Shown in pieces: positions 8,069 through 16,879 of a DNA stretch of 64,000 nucleotides. The DNA is taken from the NCBI RefSeq assembly GCF_902833045.1, contig NZ_CADFDU010000011.1:124001-188000 (forward strand). Reading direction: 5' to 3'. The DNA comes from Burkholderia sp. BCC0322 (GTDB taxonomy: Bacteria; Pseudomonadota; Gammaproteobacteria; Burkholderiales; Burkholderiaceae). A program made the translations under genes and the position numbers. Under the pieces are notes generated by a model that saw only the letters and a list, made by a program, of their open reading frames with translations, made no database searches and was not told the origin of the DNA. Positions within the stretch are counted from its first letter, which is position 1, and every line of letters starts with the position of its first letter.

Positions 8069-9220
8069 TCACCGGCGCAATGCGGCCGGTAGCCACGCAT
8101 GCTCGACGCGCTGGCCGAGCCAGATCAGCGCCGCGTAGGGCCAGATCCACGCGAGCCAGCGCGCGAGGCTGTTGAAGTGCAGGTAGCGCCCCTGCCGCCA
8201 GCCCGACAGCGTGAAGTCGAAGAACGGGTTGACCGGCAGCAGGTTCACGAGCGCCACGCCGGCCAGCAGCGCGAGCGCCGCAAGCGTCGCGCGCCAGGTC
8301 GCCGGCACGTGCAGCGCGACGAGCGCGGCCGCGAAACCGAGCTCGATCCCGAGCCGCGCGCCGGGCGTCGCCCACACGACGACGAGGCCGGTGGCCGACT
8401 GCATGAACGTCGCGGCCGCCTTCAGCACGAGCGTCGCGGCGACGAGCGCGATCAGGAGCCGGATGCGCGGCGCGCGCGGCCGCATCGCGAGCGACGCGAT
8501 CGTCAGCGCGGCGAACAGCATCAACCCGCCGAGCGCGGCCTCCCACCCGGAGTCGGACAGCCAGCCGTCGACGCGCTCCGGCCATTCGCCCACGCGCCAC
8601 GCGGCCGGCAACCACGCAAGCAGCGCGTCCTGCATCGACGCGTCGGCCCGCTCCCACAGCGCGGCCGGCCAGTCGCCGATGCCGAACAGGAACGGCGACG
8701 GAAACAGGATCGCGAACGGCCACAGCCCGGCGAGCAGCAGCGGTGTCGCGCCGTCGTCCTCGAACCACGCGAAGCGCAACCGGCGCAGCGCGCCGCGATC
8801 GAGCAGCGCACCGGTGGCCGGCGCGACGAGCGCCGCGCCCAGCAGCGCGCCGAGCGCGTTGGCCGCGAGATCGAGATTCGACGCGACGCGCGTCGGCAGG
8901 TAGGTTTGCAGCGCTTCCATCGAGCCGGACAACAGCACGCCGAGCCCGGCCGCGATCAGCGTCGCGGCCACGCCGCGCCGGCGCGGGTGCAGCGCGAGCA
9001 CGGCGAGCGCGCCGAACGGCATGTAGCCGAGCACGTTCGTGACCACGTCGAATGCGGTCACATAGCGCTGCATCGGCGCGAACAGGTAGTCGAACGGCCC
9101 GATGCCGAGCGACACCCAGCCTTCGAACGGATACAGCGACGCGTAGACGATGAGTGCCGTGTAAGCGGCAAAGGCCTGTCGCGCGAACGGCGATGCGCGA
9201 GGCGTACCGGTCGCGCTCAT
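8069..9220 (-). CDS. VanZ-family integral membrane protein
   Basis: 383 aa, several hydrophobic helices. The first about 130 residues have the VanZ-like pattern (YASLYPFEGW, then DVVTNVLGYMPFG and SGSMEALQTYLPTRVASNLDLAANALG). The rest is a second, less conserved set of membrane helices. VanZ in enterococci gives low-level teicoplanin resistance by an unclear mechanism; in Burkholderia the function is unknown. I start at the ATG at 9220: the 49 codons upstream are an arginine-rich out-of-character stretch overlapping the 3' end of the lipoprotein gene. The 19-base gap to that gene suggests it is co-transcribed with the lipid-transport operon. Confidence 0.8.
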   Translation of the reverse strand: MSATGTPRASPFARQAFAAYTALIVYASLYPFEGWVSLGIGPFDYLFAPMQRYVTAFDVVTNVLGYMPFGALAVLALHPRRRGVAATLIAAGLGVLLSGSMEALQTYLPTRVASNLDLAANALGALLGAALVAPATGALLDRGALRRLRFAWFEDDGATPLLLAGLWPFAILFPSPFLFGIGDWPAALWERADASMQDALLAWLPAAWRVGEWPERVDGWLSDSGWEAALGGLMLFAALTIASLAMRPRAPRIRLLIALVAATLVLKAAATFMQSATGLVVVWATPGARLGIELGFAAALVALHVPATWRATLAALALLAGVALVNLLPVNPFFDFTLSGWRQGRYLHFNSLARWLAWIWPYAALIWLGQRVEHAWLPAALRR

Positions 9221-9239
9221 CGCGGCTGCGCGGCACGCG

Positions 9240-9863
9240 TCACGGCGTGCCCGCGTACGCCTGCATGCCGACCCACGCGGCGATCTGCGACACGAGCTGG
9301 TCGCTCGCCGTCGCGAGCGCGCGGGCACCGCCCGCCGCGTCCGGCGTGCTCGACGGCGCGCGTGCAACGAACGTGCGCTGGCCGAGCACCTTGCCGTCCA
9401 GCATCAGCGTCGCGCGCGCGGTGACGGCGCCGTGGCTCTGCGACTGGCCGTCGAACACCTGTTCGAATTCGTCCAGGTCGACCTTCAGCGTCGGCGCGCG
9501 CACGCCGTCGGATCCTTCGAGCACCGTGCCACGCGACGACAGCGCGCCGCGCAGCCGCTGCGTGAGCAATTGCGCGGGCGGCGCGGTCCAGCGGCTGTCG
9601 CGATAGACGGCAACGTGCTGCGCGTCCACGTACGCGAGGCGGTAGGCGAATTTGTCGGAGTCGAGCGCGTCGGGCGCGGCAACGTCGAGCACCTTCAGCG
9701 CGGGGCCCGGGCCTGCGGTCACGACCGACGCGGCCGGCCCGAGGTCGTAGCGGACATTCGACAGCACCGCGCTGTTGCCGGCGCAGCCGGCCGCGAGCGA
9801 GAGCGTCAGCACGGCAAGCGCGGCCGCGGCGGGACGCAGCGCGCGCTCAAGGATTCGTGGCAT
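9240..9863 (-). CDS. PqiC-like outer-membrane lipoprotein of an MCE lipid transporter
   Basis: 207 aa. A signal peptide ends in the lipobox LAAGC, followed by the YDLGP motif typical of the ABC-transport auxiliary (PqiC/YmbA, former DUF330) family. Such lipoproteins sit on the inner face of the outer membrane and pair with MCE-domain proteins. I prefer the ATG at 9863 with an AGGA site 8 bases upstream; a GTG at 9905 would overlap the previous gene by 4 bases but places 14 extra residues before the signal peptide. Last transporter gene of the operon. Confidence 0.85.
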   Translation of the reverse strand: MPRILERALRPAAAALAVLTLSLAAGCAGNSAVLSNVRYDLGPAASVVTAGPGPALKVLDVAAPDALDSDKFAYRLAYVDAQHVAVYRDSRWTAPPAQLLTQRLRGALSSRGTVLEGSDGVRAPTLKVDLDEFEQVFDGQSQSHGAVTARATLMLDGKVLGQRTFVARAPSSTPDAAGGARALATASDQLVSQIAAWVGMQAYAGTP

Positions 9864-9901
9864 GGCGTGTTCCTGCATGATGTTTCCGGTTTCGATGGGT
9901 A

Positions 9902-10831
9902 TCACTGCCCGGCCGTCGCACCCGGCCAGACGAAGCCCGGCTCGCCGGGCCCCGGCGCCGCGCCGGGCGAACCGAACAACAGACTGCGCGGGTTGCGGCC
10001 AAGTTCACCGGCCACGTCCTTCAATTGCCGCGAAGCGTCGCCGACACTGCCGGCCAGCGCATTGAAACGCGGCAGCGTGTCGTACTGCACGCGCGCGTTG
10101 AGACCGTTCAGCGCGACGCCGATCTGCTCCGCGGCCGTGCCGGCCTTGTTCAGGTTCGACACGAGCGGCCCGTTCGGCTGCAGCAGCGTGTTCGCCGACG
10201 CCATCGCGCGGTTCACCTCGTGCATCGTTTCCGGCAGCGCGGTCACCGCCGGGCCGAGCTGCTTCGTCAGCGTGGTAGCGCCATCGGCCGCGTGCTGCAG
10301 GCTTTCAGCGGTCGCGCGCAACTGCTCGCGCATCTCGGGCGACATCAGCGCGTTCGCGCTCTTCGCGGCCAGTTCGAGCTGCCGCAGCAGCACATCGCCG
10401 CGCTCCTGGATCTGGTCGAACAGGCTCGGGCGCATCGGGATCTGCGCGATCGCCTTCGTCGACGACGGCAACGGCGCCAGATCGCGGCCCGTGTCCTCGA
10501 GCTGCACGAACGCGATGCCCGTCACGCCCTGGAAGCCGAGGCTGCCGTAGGTCGACTGCGTGATCGGCGCGTCGTGGTCGACGAGGATGCGGATCCGGAT
10601 CTGCCCCGGGTGCGCGCGATCGAAGCCGATCGACTGCACCTTGCCGACGTCGAGGCCGCGAAAGCGCACGGCCGCGTCCGGAAACAGCCCCGTCACGTTG
10701 GTGCGCGCGAGCAGGTCGTACGGCACGCGCACGGTACGGTCGACGTTGAACCAGAACACGGTGCCCGCGATCGCGAGCGTCAGCGCGATCGTGAACAGGC
10801 CGGCCCAGAACGCATGTGATTTGTTTTCCAT
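9902..10831 (-). CDS. MCE/MlaD-family lipid-binding protein
   Basis: 309 aa. One N-terminal membrane helix (about residues 8-28) is followed by a single MCE domain (about 38-115; FPDAAVRFRGLDVGKV, STYGSLGFQGVTGIAFVQL) and a long helical C-terminal part that ends in a Gly/Pro-rich tail. MCE proteins form hexameric rings that carry lipids across the periplasm. The gene follows the ATPase by 18 bases. The longer helical tail and the neighbouring PqiC-like lipoprotein separate it from canonical MlaD. Confidence 0.92.
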   Translation of the reverse strand: MENKSHAFWAGLFTIALTLAIAGTVFWFNVDRTVRVPYDLLARTNVTGLFPDAAVRFRGLDVGKVQSIGFDRAHPGQIRIRILVDHDAPITQSTYGSLGFQGVTGIAFVQLEDTGRDLAPLPSSTKAIAQIPMRPSLFDQIQERGDVLLRQLELAAKSANALMSPEMREQLRATAESLQHAADGATTLTKQLGPAVTALPETMHEVNRAMASANTLLQPNGPLVSNLNKAGTAAEQIGVALNGLNARVQYDTLPRFNALAGSVGDASRQLKDVAGELGRNPRSLLFGSPGAAPGPGEPGFVWPGATAGQ

Positions 10832-10849
10832 TCGCGGATTCCTTCGTGC

Positions 10850-11764
10850 CTACAGCTCGACGCTCGACAGCGCCGGTTCGAGGGCCGCCTTCGGCAGCTT
10901 CGCGCGCCGCTCGGGCGGCAGCGCCTGCAATGCGCGGCGCCCGCGCAGCCCCAGGAAATATTCGTGGATGAACGGATGGTCGACGTTCGCGACCTCCTCG
11001 ACCGGCGCGGCGACGAGCACCTTGCGGTCGGCCAGCACCGCGACGCGCGTCGACAGCGCGACCATCGTGTCGAGATCGTGCGTCACCATCACGACAGTCA
11101 GCCCGAGCGTGCGGTGCAGCGTCGCGATCAGCTCGACGAATTCGTCCGACGCCTGCGGATCGAGGCCGGCCGTCGGCTCGTCGAGGAACAGCAGCTCGGG
11201 CTCGAGCGCGATCGCGCGCGCGATGCCGACCCGCTTCACCATCCCGCCCGACAGCGCGGCCGGCATCTTCGACGCGTGCTTGCACGGCAGCCCGACCATC
11301 TCGAGCTTCAGCATCACGATGTCGTGCAGCAAGTCCGACGGCACGCGGCCGAGCTCGCGCAGCGGCTGCGCGACGTTGTCGAACACCGTCATCGACGAGA
11401 ACAGCGCGCCCTGCTGGAACAGCATCCCGGAGCGCGTGCGCATCATCCGCGCGCTCGCGTCGTCGATCGTCGACGTATCTTCGCCGAACACCTTGATCGT
11501 GCCCGACGTCGGCCGCTCGAGGCCGAGGATCTGCCGCACGAGCGTGGTCTTGCCGGAGCCCGAGCCGCCGACGATCGACACGATCTCGCCGCGCCGCACG
11601 TCGAAGTCGAGCTTCTGGTGAATGATGTTGCGCCCGTAGCGCTTGGTCAGGTTGCGCACCTCGATCACGAGGTCGGGGGTATCCGCCGCCGCGGCCGGCG
11701 GCGTGCCGATCGACCCGGCACCGATGGCCGCGGCGTGGGCATCCGTTTCGTTCGACACGTTCAT
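10850..11764 (-). CDS. MlaF-like ABC transporter ATPase
   Basis: 304 aa. Walker A GGSGSGKTT, signature LSGGMVKRVGIARA and Walker B LLFLDEPTAGLD are intact, as is the switch His in MVTHDLDTM. The MVKR wording after LSGG is that of the MlaF/Mkl group that powers MCE systems. It begins 4 bases inside the permease gene (ATGA overlap). About 35 Ala/Thr-rich residues precede the ATPase domain. Confidence 0.93.
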   Translation of the reverse strand: MNVSNETDAHAAAIGAGSIGTPPAAAADTPDLVIEVRNLTKRYGRNIIHQKLDFDVRRGEIVSIVGGSGSGKTTLVRQILGLERPTSGTIKVFGEDTSTIDDASARMMRTRSGMLFQQGALFSSMTVFDNVAQPLRELGRVPSDLLHDIVMLKLEMVGLPCKHASKMPAALSGGMVKRVGIARAIALEPELLFLDEPTAGLDPQASDEFVELIATLHRTLGLTVVMVTHDLDTMVALSTRVAVLADRKVLVAAPVEEVANVDHPFIHEYFLGLRGRRALQALPPERRAKLPKAALEPALSSVEL

Positions 11765-12885
11765 CCGAGCCCCACGTTCTGGAACAGGATCGCGAACACC
11801 GCGTCGGCGAGGATCACGACCGTGATCGACGACACGACCGACGTGGTCGTGCCTTCGCCGAGGCTCTGCGAGTTCGCCTTGATCCGGAAGCCGAAATGGC
11901 AGGCGACCAGCGCGATCAGCATGCCGAACACGACGCCCTTGCCGACCCCGATGTACAGGTTCGCGATCGGCACGACGCCCGGCAGCGAGCGCACGAAATA
12001 GTTGACGTCGATGCCGAGCACGAGCTTCGCGGCGAGCGCGCCGCCCGTCAGCGCGATGATGTTGGTCCACATCACGAGCAGCGGCATCGCGACGCCGAGC
12101 GCGAGCACGCGCGGCAGCACCAGCCGCAGCCCGTGCGGGATGCCCATCACGCGCATCGCGTCGAGCTCCTCGGTCACGCGCATCACGCCGATCTGCGCGG
12201 TGATCGCCGAGCCCGAGCGGCCCGCGACGAGGATCGCCGACAGCACGGGGCCGAGCTCGCGGATCACCGACAGCCCGAGAATGTTCACGATGTAGCGGTT
12301 CGCGCCGAACATCTGCAACTGCTGCGCGGACAGGTAGCTGAGCACGATGCCGATCAGGAACGCGACGAGCGCCGTGATCGGCAGCGCCTGCGTGCCCGCG
12401 CTGTAGATGTTCGCCGACGTTTCCTTCCACGGCATCGTCCGCGGGCGGCGCAGCACCGACAGCGCGTCGAGGATCACGAGGCCGAACATCGCGATGCCGC
12501 CCTGCAGGTGTTCGCCGAACGTGAAGATTGCCTGGCCGAGCCGCGTGACGGGATCGACGCGCATGACGCGCTCGGGCGCCTCGCGCTGGCTGTCGAGCCG
12601 CTCGATGCGCTCGAAGATCGTGCGCTGGTTGTCGCTCAGCGCGACGCCGGCCGGCAGCTTGCGCCCCCACACGCGCCACAGCGCCTGGCCGCCGACGTGG
12701 TCGAGCCGCTCGATGCCGGACAGATCCCATTCGCTCACGCGCCCGGACGCGATGCTCGCGACGCGGCGCGCGACCACGCCGCGATTGCGCGCAAGCGCGA
12801 GCGCGGTCCACTGGCCGGTCAGGCGCACCGTCTGGCCCTGGCCGCCGGCGTCGACCGACAGGCCGGGAGGAGTCTCGAAGTCCAA
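11761..12885 (-). CDS. MlaE-family permease with N-terminal STAS-like domain
   Basis: 374 aa. The C-terminal two-thirds is an MlaE/YrbE permease (GNANIYSAG-type start replaced here by SANIYSAGTQALPI, then ILVAGRSGSAITAQIGVMRVTEE, the family signature). The first about 110 residues form a STAS-like domain (SEWDLSGIERLDHVGGQALWRVWG), the role that MlaB plays as a separate protein in E. coli. No in-frame ATG fits: a TACAAT box at 12919-12924 rules out the frame extending to 13050. I use the TTG at 12885 (start of MDFETPPG); a nearby CTG is possible. First gene of the lipid-transport operon. Confidence 0.85.
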   Translation of the reverse strand: MDFETPPGLSVDAGGQGQTVRLTGQWTALALARNRGVVARRVASIASGRVSEWDLSGIERLDHVGGQALWRVWGRKLPAGVALSDNQRTIFERIERLDSQREAPERVMRVDPVTRLGQAIFTFGEHLQGGIAMFGLVILDALSVLRRPRTMPWKETSANIYSAGTQALPITALVAFLIGIVLSYLSAQQLQMFGANRYIVNILGLSVIRELGPVLSAILVAGRSGSAITAQIGVMRVTEELDAMRVMGIPHGLRLVLPRVLALGVAMPLLVMWTNIIALTGGALAAKLVLGIDVNYFVRSLPGVVPIANLYIGVGKGVVFGMLIALVACHFGFRIKANSQSLGEGTTTSVVSSITVVILADAVFAILFQNVGLG

Positions 12886-12918
12886 GGGCAGGTTGTTTGC
12901 AAAATGGTGACAGCGGCC

Positions 12919-12924
12919 ATTGTA
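12919..12924 (-). promoter_or_regulatory. Candidate -10 box of the Mla-like operon
   Basis: TACAAT on the minus strand in a GCTACAATG context; implied leader of about 27 bases to the TTG start at 12885. Confidence 0.5.
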
Positions 12925-13177
12925 GCGAACCGCCCGGCGACGCGACGTGAGGATTTCCGTGGGAACGCCTGGCCGGGGCGTCCGGCCCGGGACGCCGGCC
13001 CCGGGTGCGTATGGAAGCCGCCGCCCCCTGCCCGCTGCCGGCTTCATCACCTTTCATTCTTCCGTCACGTTTCCTTTCGATACTCTCACGCGCCGCACAT
13101 CAGGCCGTCGGCGCCCCGCGCCGCCATTCGTTGCGTACCTCGCACTCCATAAAACAGAACACCGAACAGGACAACCG

Positions 13178-15247
13178 ATGCGTCTCCCCCCGCTTTCCCG
13201 CCGCCGCATGCCGGCCATCGCCGCGCTCGCCAGCCTCGCCTTCACCCTCGCCGCGTGCGGCGGCGACGACGTCACCTCGCCGCCGGTGACGCCGCCGGCG
13301 GCCCAGGCGCCCGTCGGCACGACGGCCACGCTCGCGCTGCTGGAGACGACCGACCTGCACACCAACGTGCTGTCGTATGACTATTTCAAGCTCGCCGCCG
13401 ACAATTCGCTCGGCTTCGAGCGCGTGTCGACGCTGATCGCGCAAGCGCGCGCGCAGTATCCGAACACGCTGCTGCTCGACAACGGCGACACGATCCAGGG
13501 CACCGCGCTGTCGGACTACCAGGCGCTCGTGAAGCCGATCGGCTGCGACCAGACGCTCGCGATCTACAAGGTGATGAACGCCGCGAAATTCGACGGCGGC
13601 GGGATCGGCAACCACGAATTCAACTACGGGCTGCCGTACCTGTCGCAGGTGACCGGCAACACGTTCGAGGTCGACGGCCTGCCGGCGCCGGCCCAGCAGA
13701 GGAAGTGCGCGGGCCCGAACTTCCCGCAGGTGCTCGCGAACGTGATCAGCGCGAAGACCAACGCGCCGCTGTTCACGCCGTACACGATCCTGACCCGCAC
13801 CGTGACGGCGACGACGCCGGACGGCAAGACGGTCAGCGCGCCCGTGAAGATCGGCATCATCGGCTTCACGCCGCCCGCGATCATGAACTGGGACAAGCGC
13901 TGGCTCGACGGCAAGGTCTACACGACCGGCCTGAAGGAAGCCGCCGAAAAGTACATTCCGGAGATGCGCGCGAAGGGCGCCGATCTCGTCGTCGCGATCT
14001 CGCACGGCGGCCTCGATAATTCCGCGTATTCGCCGACGATGGAGAACGGCAGCTGGTGGCTGTCGAAGGTGACCGGCATCGACGCGATGCTGATCGGCCA
14101 CTCGCACCAGGTGTTCCCGGACGCGAACAGCACCGTGTCGCAGTTCAACCTGCCTGGCGTCGACAAGGTCAAGGGCACCGTCAACGGCGTGCCGACCGTG
14201 ATGGCCAACTACTGGGGCAAGCACCTTGGCGTGATCAAGCTTGGCCTGAAGTTCGACGGCAAGACGTGGAGCGTCGACAAGTCGCAGACGACCGTCGAGG
14301 CGCGACCGATCCAGAACGCCGACAAGAGCTACGTCGCGGCCGATCCGTCCGTGTCCGCCGCGATTGCCGCCGAGCATCAGGCGACGATCGACTACGTGAA
14401 GACGCCGATCGGCTCGACCGACTACCGGATGAACTCGTACTTCGCCGACGTAGGCGACCCGGGTGCGATCCAGATCGTCAACGAGGCGCAGGCCGACTAC
14501 GTGAAGACCTACGTGCAGGCGAACCTGCCGCAATACGCGTCGCTGCCGGTGCTGTCGGTCAGCGCGCCGTTCAAGAGCGGCTTCGGCGGCGGCACCGACT
14601 ACACCGACGTCGCGCCGGGCGCGCTCGCGATCAACAACGCGGCCGACCTGTACCTGTACCCGAACACCGTGTACGCGGTGAAGGTAAGCGGCGCCGACGT
14701 GAAGAACTGGCTCGAAACGGCCGCGAAGCGCTTCAACCGGATCGACCCGACCAAGGCGACCGTGCAGCCGCTCGTCAGCACGTTCCCCGGCTACAACTTC
14801 GACATGTTCACGTCGGCCGATCTCGCGTATGAGATCGACGTCACGCAGCCGGTCGGCAGCCGGATCAGGAACCTGACGTACAAGGGCGCGCCGATCGACC
14901 CGAACGCGCAGTTCATCGTCGCGACCAACAACTACCGCGCGAGCGGCGGCGGCAACTTCCCGGGCCTCGACGGCAGCAAGACGATCTTCGCGTCGCCCGA
15001 TGCGAACCGCGACGTGCTGATCGCATTCATCAAGAAGCGCGGCGCGATCACGCGCGCGGCCGACGGCGCACAGCGCAGCTGGCGTTTCACGAAGCTCGCG
15101 AGCTCGGTCGCGCACGTGCAGTTCGCGTCCGCGCCGAACCGTCTCGGCGACGCGGCGGCGGCCGGCCTGACCGGCATCACGCAGGTCGTGGCCGACGACG
15201 GCTCGGGCAAGAACCTCGCCACCTACGAAATCGACCTCACGCAATGA
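13178..15247 (+). CDS. Bifunctional metallophosphatase/5'-nucleotidase lipoprotein
   Basis: 689 aa. The signal peptide ends in a lipobox (FTLAAC). The N-terminal calcineurin-like metallophosphatase domain has all metal motifs: ETTDLHTN, LDNGDTIQG, GNHEFNYG, AISHGG and GHSHQVF. The C-terminal 5'-nucleotidase domain starts near residue 370 and has the substrate-binding FNRIDP and NNYRASGGGNFPG segments. It probably hydrolyses nucleotides or 2',3'-cyclic nucleotides in the periplasm (UshA/CpdB family). I start at the ATG at 13178 so that the lipoprotein signal is N-terminal. The stop codon overlaps the next start (ATGA). Confidence 0.93.
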   Translation: MRLPPLSRRRMPAIAALASLAFTLAACGGDDVTSPPVTPPAAQAPVGTTATLALLETTDLHTNVLSYDYFKLAADNSLGFERVSTLIAQARAQYPNTLLLDNGDTIQGTALSDYQALVKPIGCDQTLAIYKVMNAAKFDGGGIGNHEFNYGLPYLSQVTGNTFEVDGLPAPAQQRKCAGPNFPQVLANVISAKTNAPLFTPYTILTRTVTATTPDGKTVSAPVKIGIIGFTPPAIMNWDKRWLDGKVYTTGLKEAAEKYIPEMRAKGADLVVAISHGGLDNSAYSPTMENGSWWLSKVTGIDAMLIGHSHQVFPDANSTVSQFNLPGVDKVKGTVNGVPTVMANYWGKHLGVIKLGLKFDGKTWSVDKSQTTVEARPIQNADKSYVAADPSVSAAIAAEHQATIDYVKTPIGSTDYRMNSYFADVGDPGAIQIVNEAQADYVKTYVQANLPQYASLPVLSVSAPFKSGFGGGTDYTDVAPGALAINNAADLYLYPNTVYAVKVSGADVKNWLETAAKRFNRIDPTKATVQPLVSTFPGYNFDMFTSADLAYEIDVTQPVGSRIRNLTYKGAPIDPNAQFIVATNNYRASGGGNFPGLDGSKTIFASPDANRDVLIAFIKKRGAITRAADGAQRSWRFTKLASSVAHVQFASAPNRLGDAAAAGLTGITQVVADDGSGKNLATYEIDLTQ

Positions 15248-16101
15248 GACACGCGATGCAACCGATCCGGACGATGCGGCCGGCCGAAACCGGCCTCGCC
15301 GCCGCCGCGCGGCGCCTGCTGCGCGCGAAACTCCCGCCGGCCGCGCTGCTCGCGGCGGCGGCCATGACCGTCGCGGCCGTCGTCGCGACGACCGGCCTGC
15401 GCGGCGCCGGCCCCGCGCCGAGCGCCGCGCAGCTCGACGAGTGGCAGGCGATGGTCACGCAGGCCACCGAGCCGCATGCGCTCGCGCAATTGCGCACGCT
15501 CGCGCGCCGCGGCTCGGGCGCCGCGCAGGCGGCGCTCGGCATCGCGCTCGTCGATGCCCGCGAACCGGGGCTGCGCGACGAGGGGCGCGGCTGGCTGGAA
15601 ACGGCCGCGACGGCGGACAGCCAGGCCGACGCGCCGGCCGCGCGGCGTGCGCAGCTCGCGCTCGGCAAGGCGTTGCTGCTCGGCAGCAGCGATATGCCGA
15701 AGGACTATGCACGCGCCCGTATGCTGCTCGGCGAAGCGGCCGCGCAGGGCGACCCGGCCGCCGCGTATTACCTCGGGCTGATCTATCGCAGCGGCTATGG
15801 CATCGCCGCCGATCCGATGCAGGCCGCGCACTGGTTCGAGATCGCGTCGCGCGCGGACATTCCGGCCGCGGACTTCATGCTCGCGAACGCGTACCGCGAA
15901 GGCAGCGGCGTGCCGCGCGACGAGGCGCGCGCGCTGGCGCTGTATCGCCGCGCCGCCGAGCACGAGCTGCCGGAAGCCGTACAGACGCTCGCGATGGCCT
16001 ATCGCAACGGCGAACTCGGGCTCAAGCCCGACGCGGACGAATTCCACGCGCAGTGGATCGAGACCGCGCACGCGCTGAAGCATCCGGTTGTCGCGCCGTG
16101 A
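15244..16101 (+). CDS. Sel1-repeat (TPR-like) membrane-anchored protein
   Basis: 285 aa. One N-terminal membrane segment (about residues 33-55) is followed by at least four Sel1-like repeats between about 85 and 270 (GSGAAQAALGIAL, KDYARARMLLGEAAAQGDPAAAYYLGLIYRSG-type units, AHWFEIASRADIPAADFMLANAYREGSGV). Sel1 repeats bind other proteins. Translation is coupled to the nucleotidase gene by a 4-base overlap, so the two may act together in the envelope. Function unknown. Confidence 0.85.
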   Translation: MRHAMQPIRTMRPAETGLAAAARRLLRAKLPPAALLAAAAMTVAAVVATTGLRGAGPAPSAAQLDEWQAMVTQATEPHALAQLRTLARRGSGAAQAALGIALVDAREPGLRDEGRGWLETAATADSQADAPAARRAQLALGKALLLGSSDMPKDYARARMLLGEAAAQGDPAAAYYLGLIYRSGYGIAADPMQAAHWFEIASRADIPAADFMLANAYREGSGVPRDEARALALYRRAAEHELPEAVQTLAMAYRNGELGLKPDADEFHAQWIETAHALKHPVVAP

Positions 16102-16414
16102 TGTGATGGTTATTCGGCTCGCTCGCGTGCTGGCGCGAGCCGTCGGGACGAGGGCGGCCCGACGCCCCGCGCATCGATCGCCCAAGGCGGAATCGATCGC
16201 GGGGCACGAGCGAGCGCGCCGAGCGCCAAACCACCTTTCGGTCGATCGGCGATGCCTTGACATGCAACCTCACAATAAAGCCTGAGAGATCTGCATCCAT
16301 GTCCGATCGCCTGTCTTGGCTTCTAGCCGCCGTCGGCACCGCCGCCATTTCCGCCGCCCCTTTCACAAAGAAGTAGGCGCTCCACGAGGGGGGTTACGTG
16401 CGCGCGTTTCGCCA
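16102..16414. other. 313-base gap at the edge of the low-GC island
   Basis: Just after the Sel1 gene lies a stem-loop (GGCTCGC at 16119-16125 region with GCGAGCC near 16135-16141) without a T tail. A TTGACA sequence occurs at 16257-16262 but no matching -10 at normal spacing. A 25-codon open frame (16299-16376) is listed separately. From about 16400 on, base composition drops. Confidence 0.4.
16299..16376 (+). CDS. Possible 25-aa hydrophobic peptide
   Basis: ATG to TAG frame encoding MSDRLSWLLAAVGTAAIS followed by AAPFTKK. A purine-rich GAGAG lies about 10 bases upstream. The composition (one short hydrophobic helix, basic tail) would suit a small membrane peptide or a leftover signal sequence of a lost gene. 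There is no supporting context other than its place beside the effector-like island, so this is a weak call. Confidence 0.2.
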   Translation: MSDRLSWLLAAVGTAAISAAPFTKK

Positions 16415-16879
16415 TCATTGTTCCTGTACCGGCAACGAGATACCGCATGGATTCTCGCAGCCGCCCGGCGAGCACGCAGGAATAAATTCGACCTCTATCT
16501 GATTGCGCTTACCGGGAGGAACAGCTGAATTCCGTCGCCAGATTTTCGATTCGACATGAATTCTGTCCTTTGAAACACCGAGTTCGAGCAGATACGCCTT
16601 AACAGCATTTGCTCGACTGAGAGCGACTACAATCGCGTTGCGTTCACGCTCGTCCGAATAGCCGTAGATTACGACAGGGCCATTGTTTGCGACGCTACTT
16701 CGAACGGTAATCAACAAACTGGCGAGCGCGATCCGGTCGGCATTTGAAATGGACACAACATCGCGCTCAAGCTTGCTCTCATATTGCAAAGCAAAACTAC
16801 AGGCAAACGTCGAACTCGAAGCACACAACGCCGAAAGACTAATCAACGCACAAGATATACCAAGCAAGATTGTCCGCAT
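16415..16879 (-). CDS. Exported OmpA-like small protein, fourth gene of the PAAR island
   Basis: 154 aa. A signal peptide (MRTILLGISCALISLSA) is followed by a domain with the OmpA C-terminal pattern: VVIYGYSDERERN, then LSRANAVKAYLLELGVSKDRIHVESK and a final RNQIEVEFIP strand. The conserved Asp of the peptidoglycan-binding site is in GYSDE; the usual NRRVE motif is altered to RNQIEVE. Four Cys at the tail (CSPGGCENPC) may form disulfides. Its start is 41 bases inside the metallopeptidase gene. As the exported protein after a predicted effector it is a candidate periplasmic immunity or accessory protein; this role is inference. G+C is clearly lower than the neighbouring core genes. Confidence 0.7.
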   Translation of the reverse strand: MRTILLGISCALISLSALCASSSTFACSFALQYESKLERDVVSISNADRIALASLLITVRSSVANNGPVVIYGYSDERERNAIVVALSRANAVKAYLLELGVSKDRIHVESKIWRRNSAVPPGKRNQIEVEFIPACSPGGCENPCGISLPVQEQ

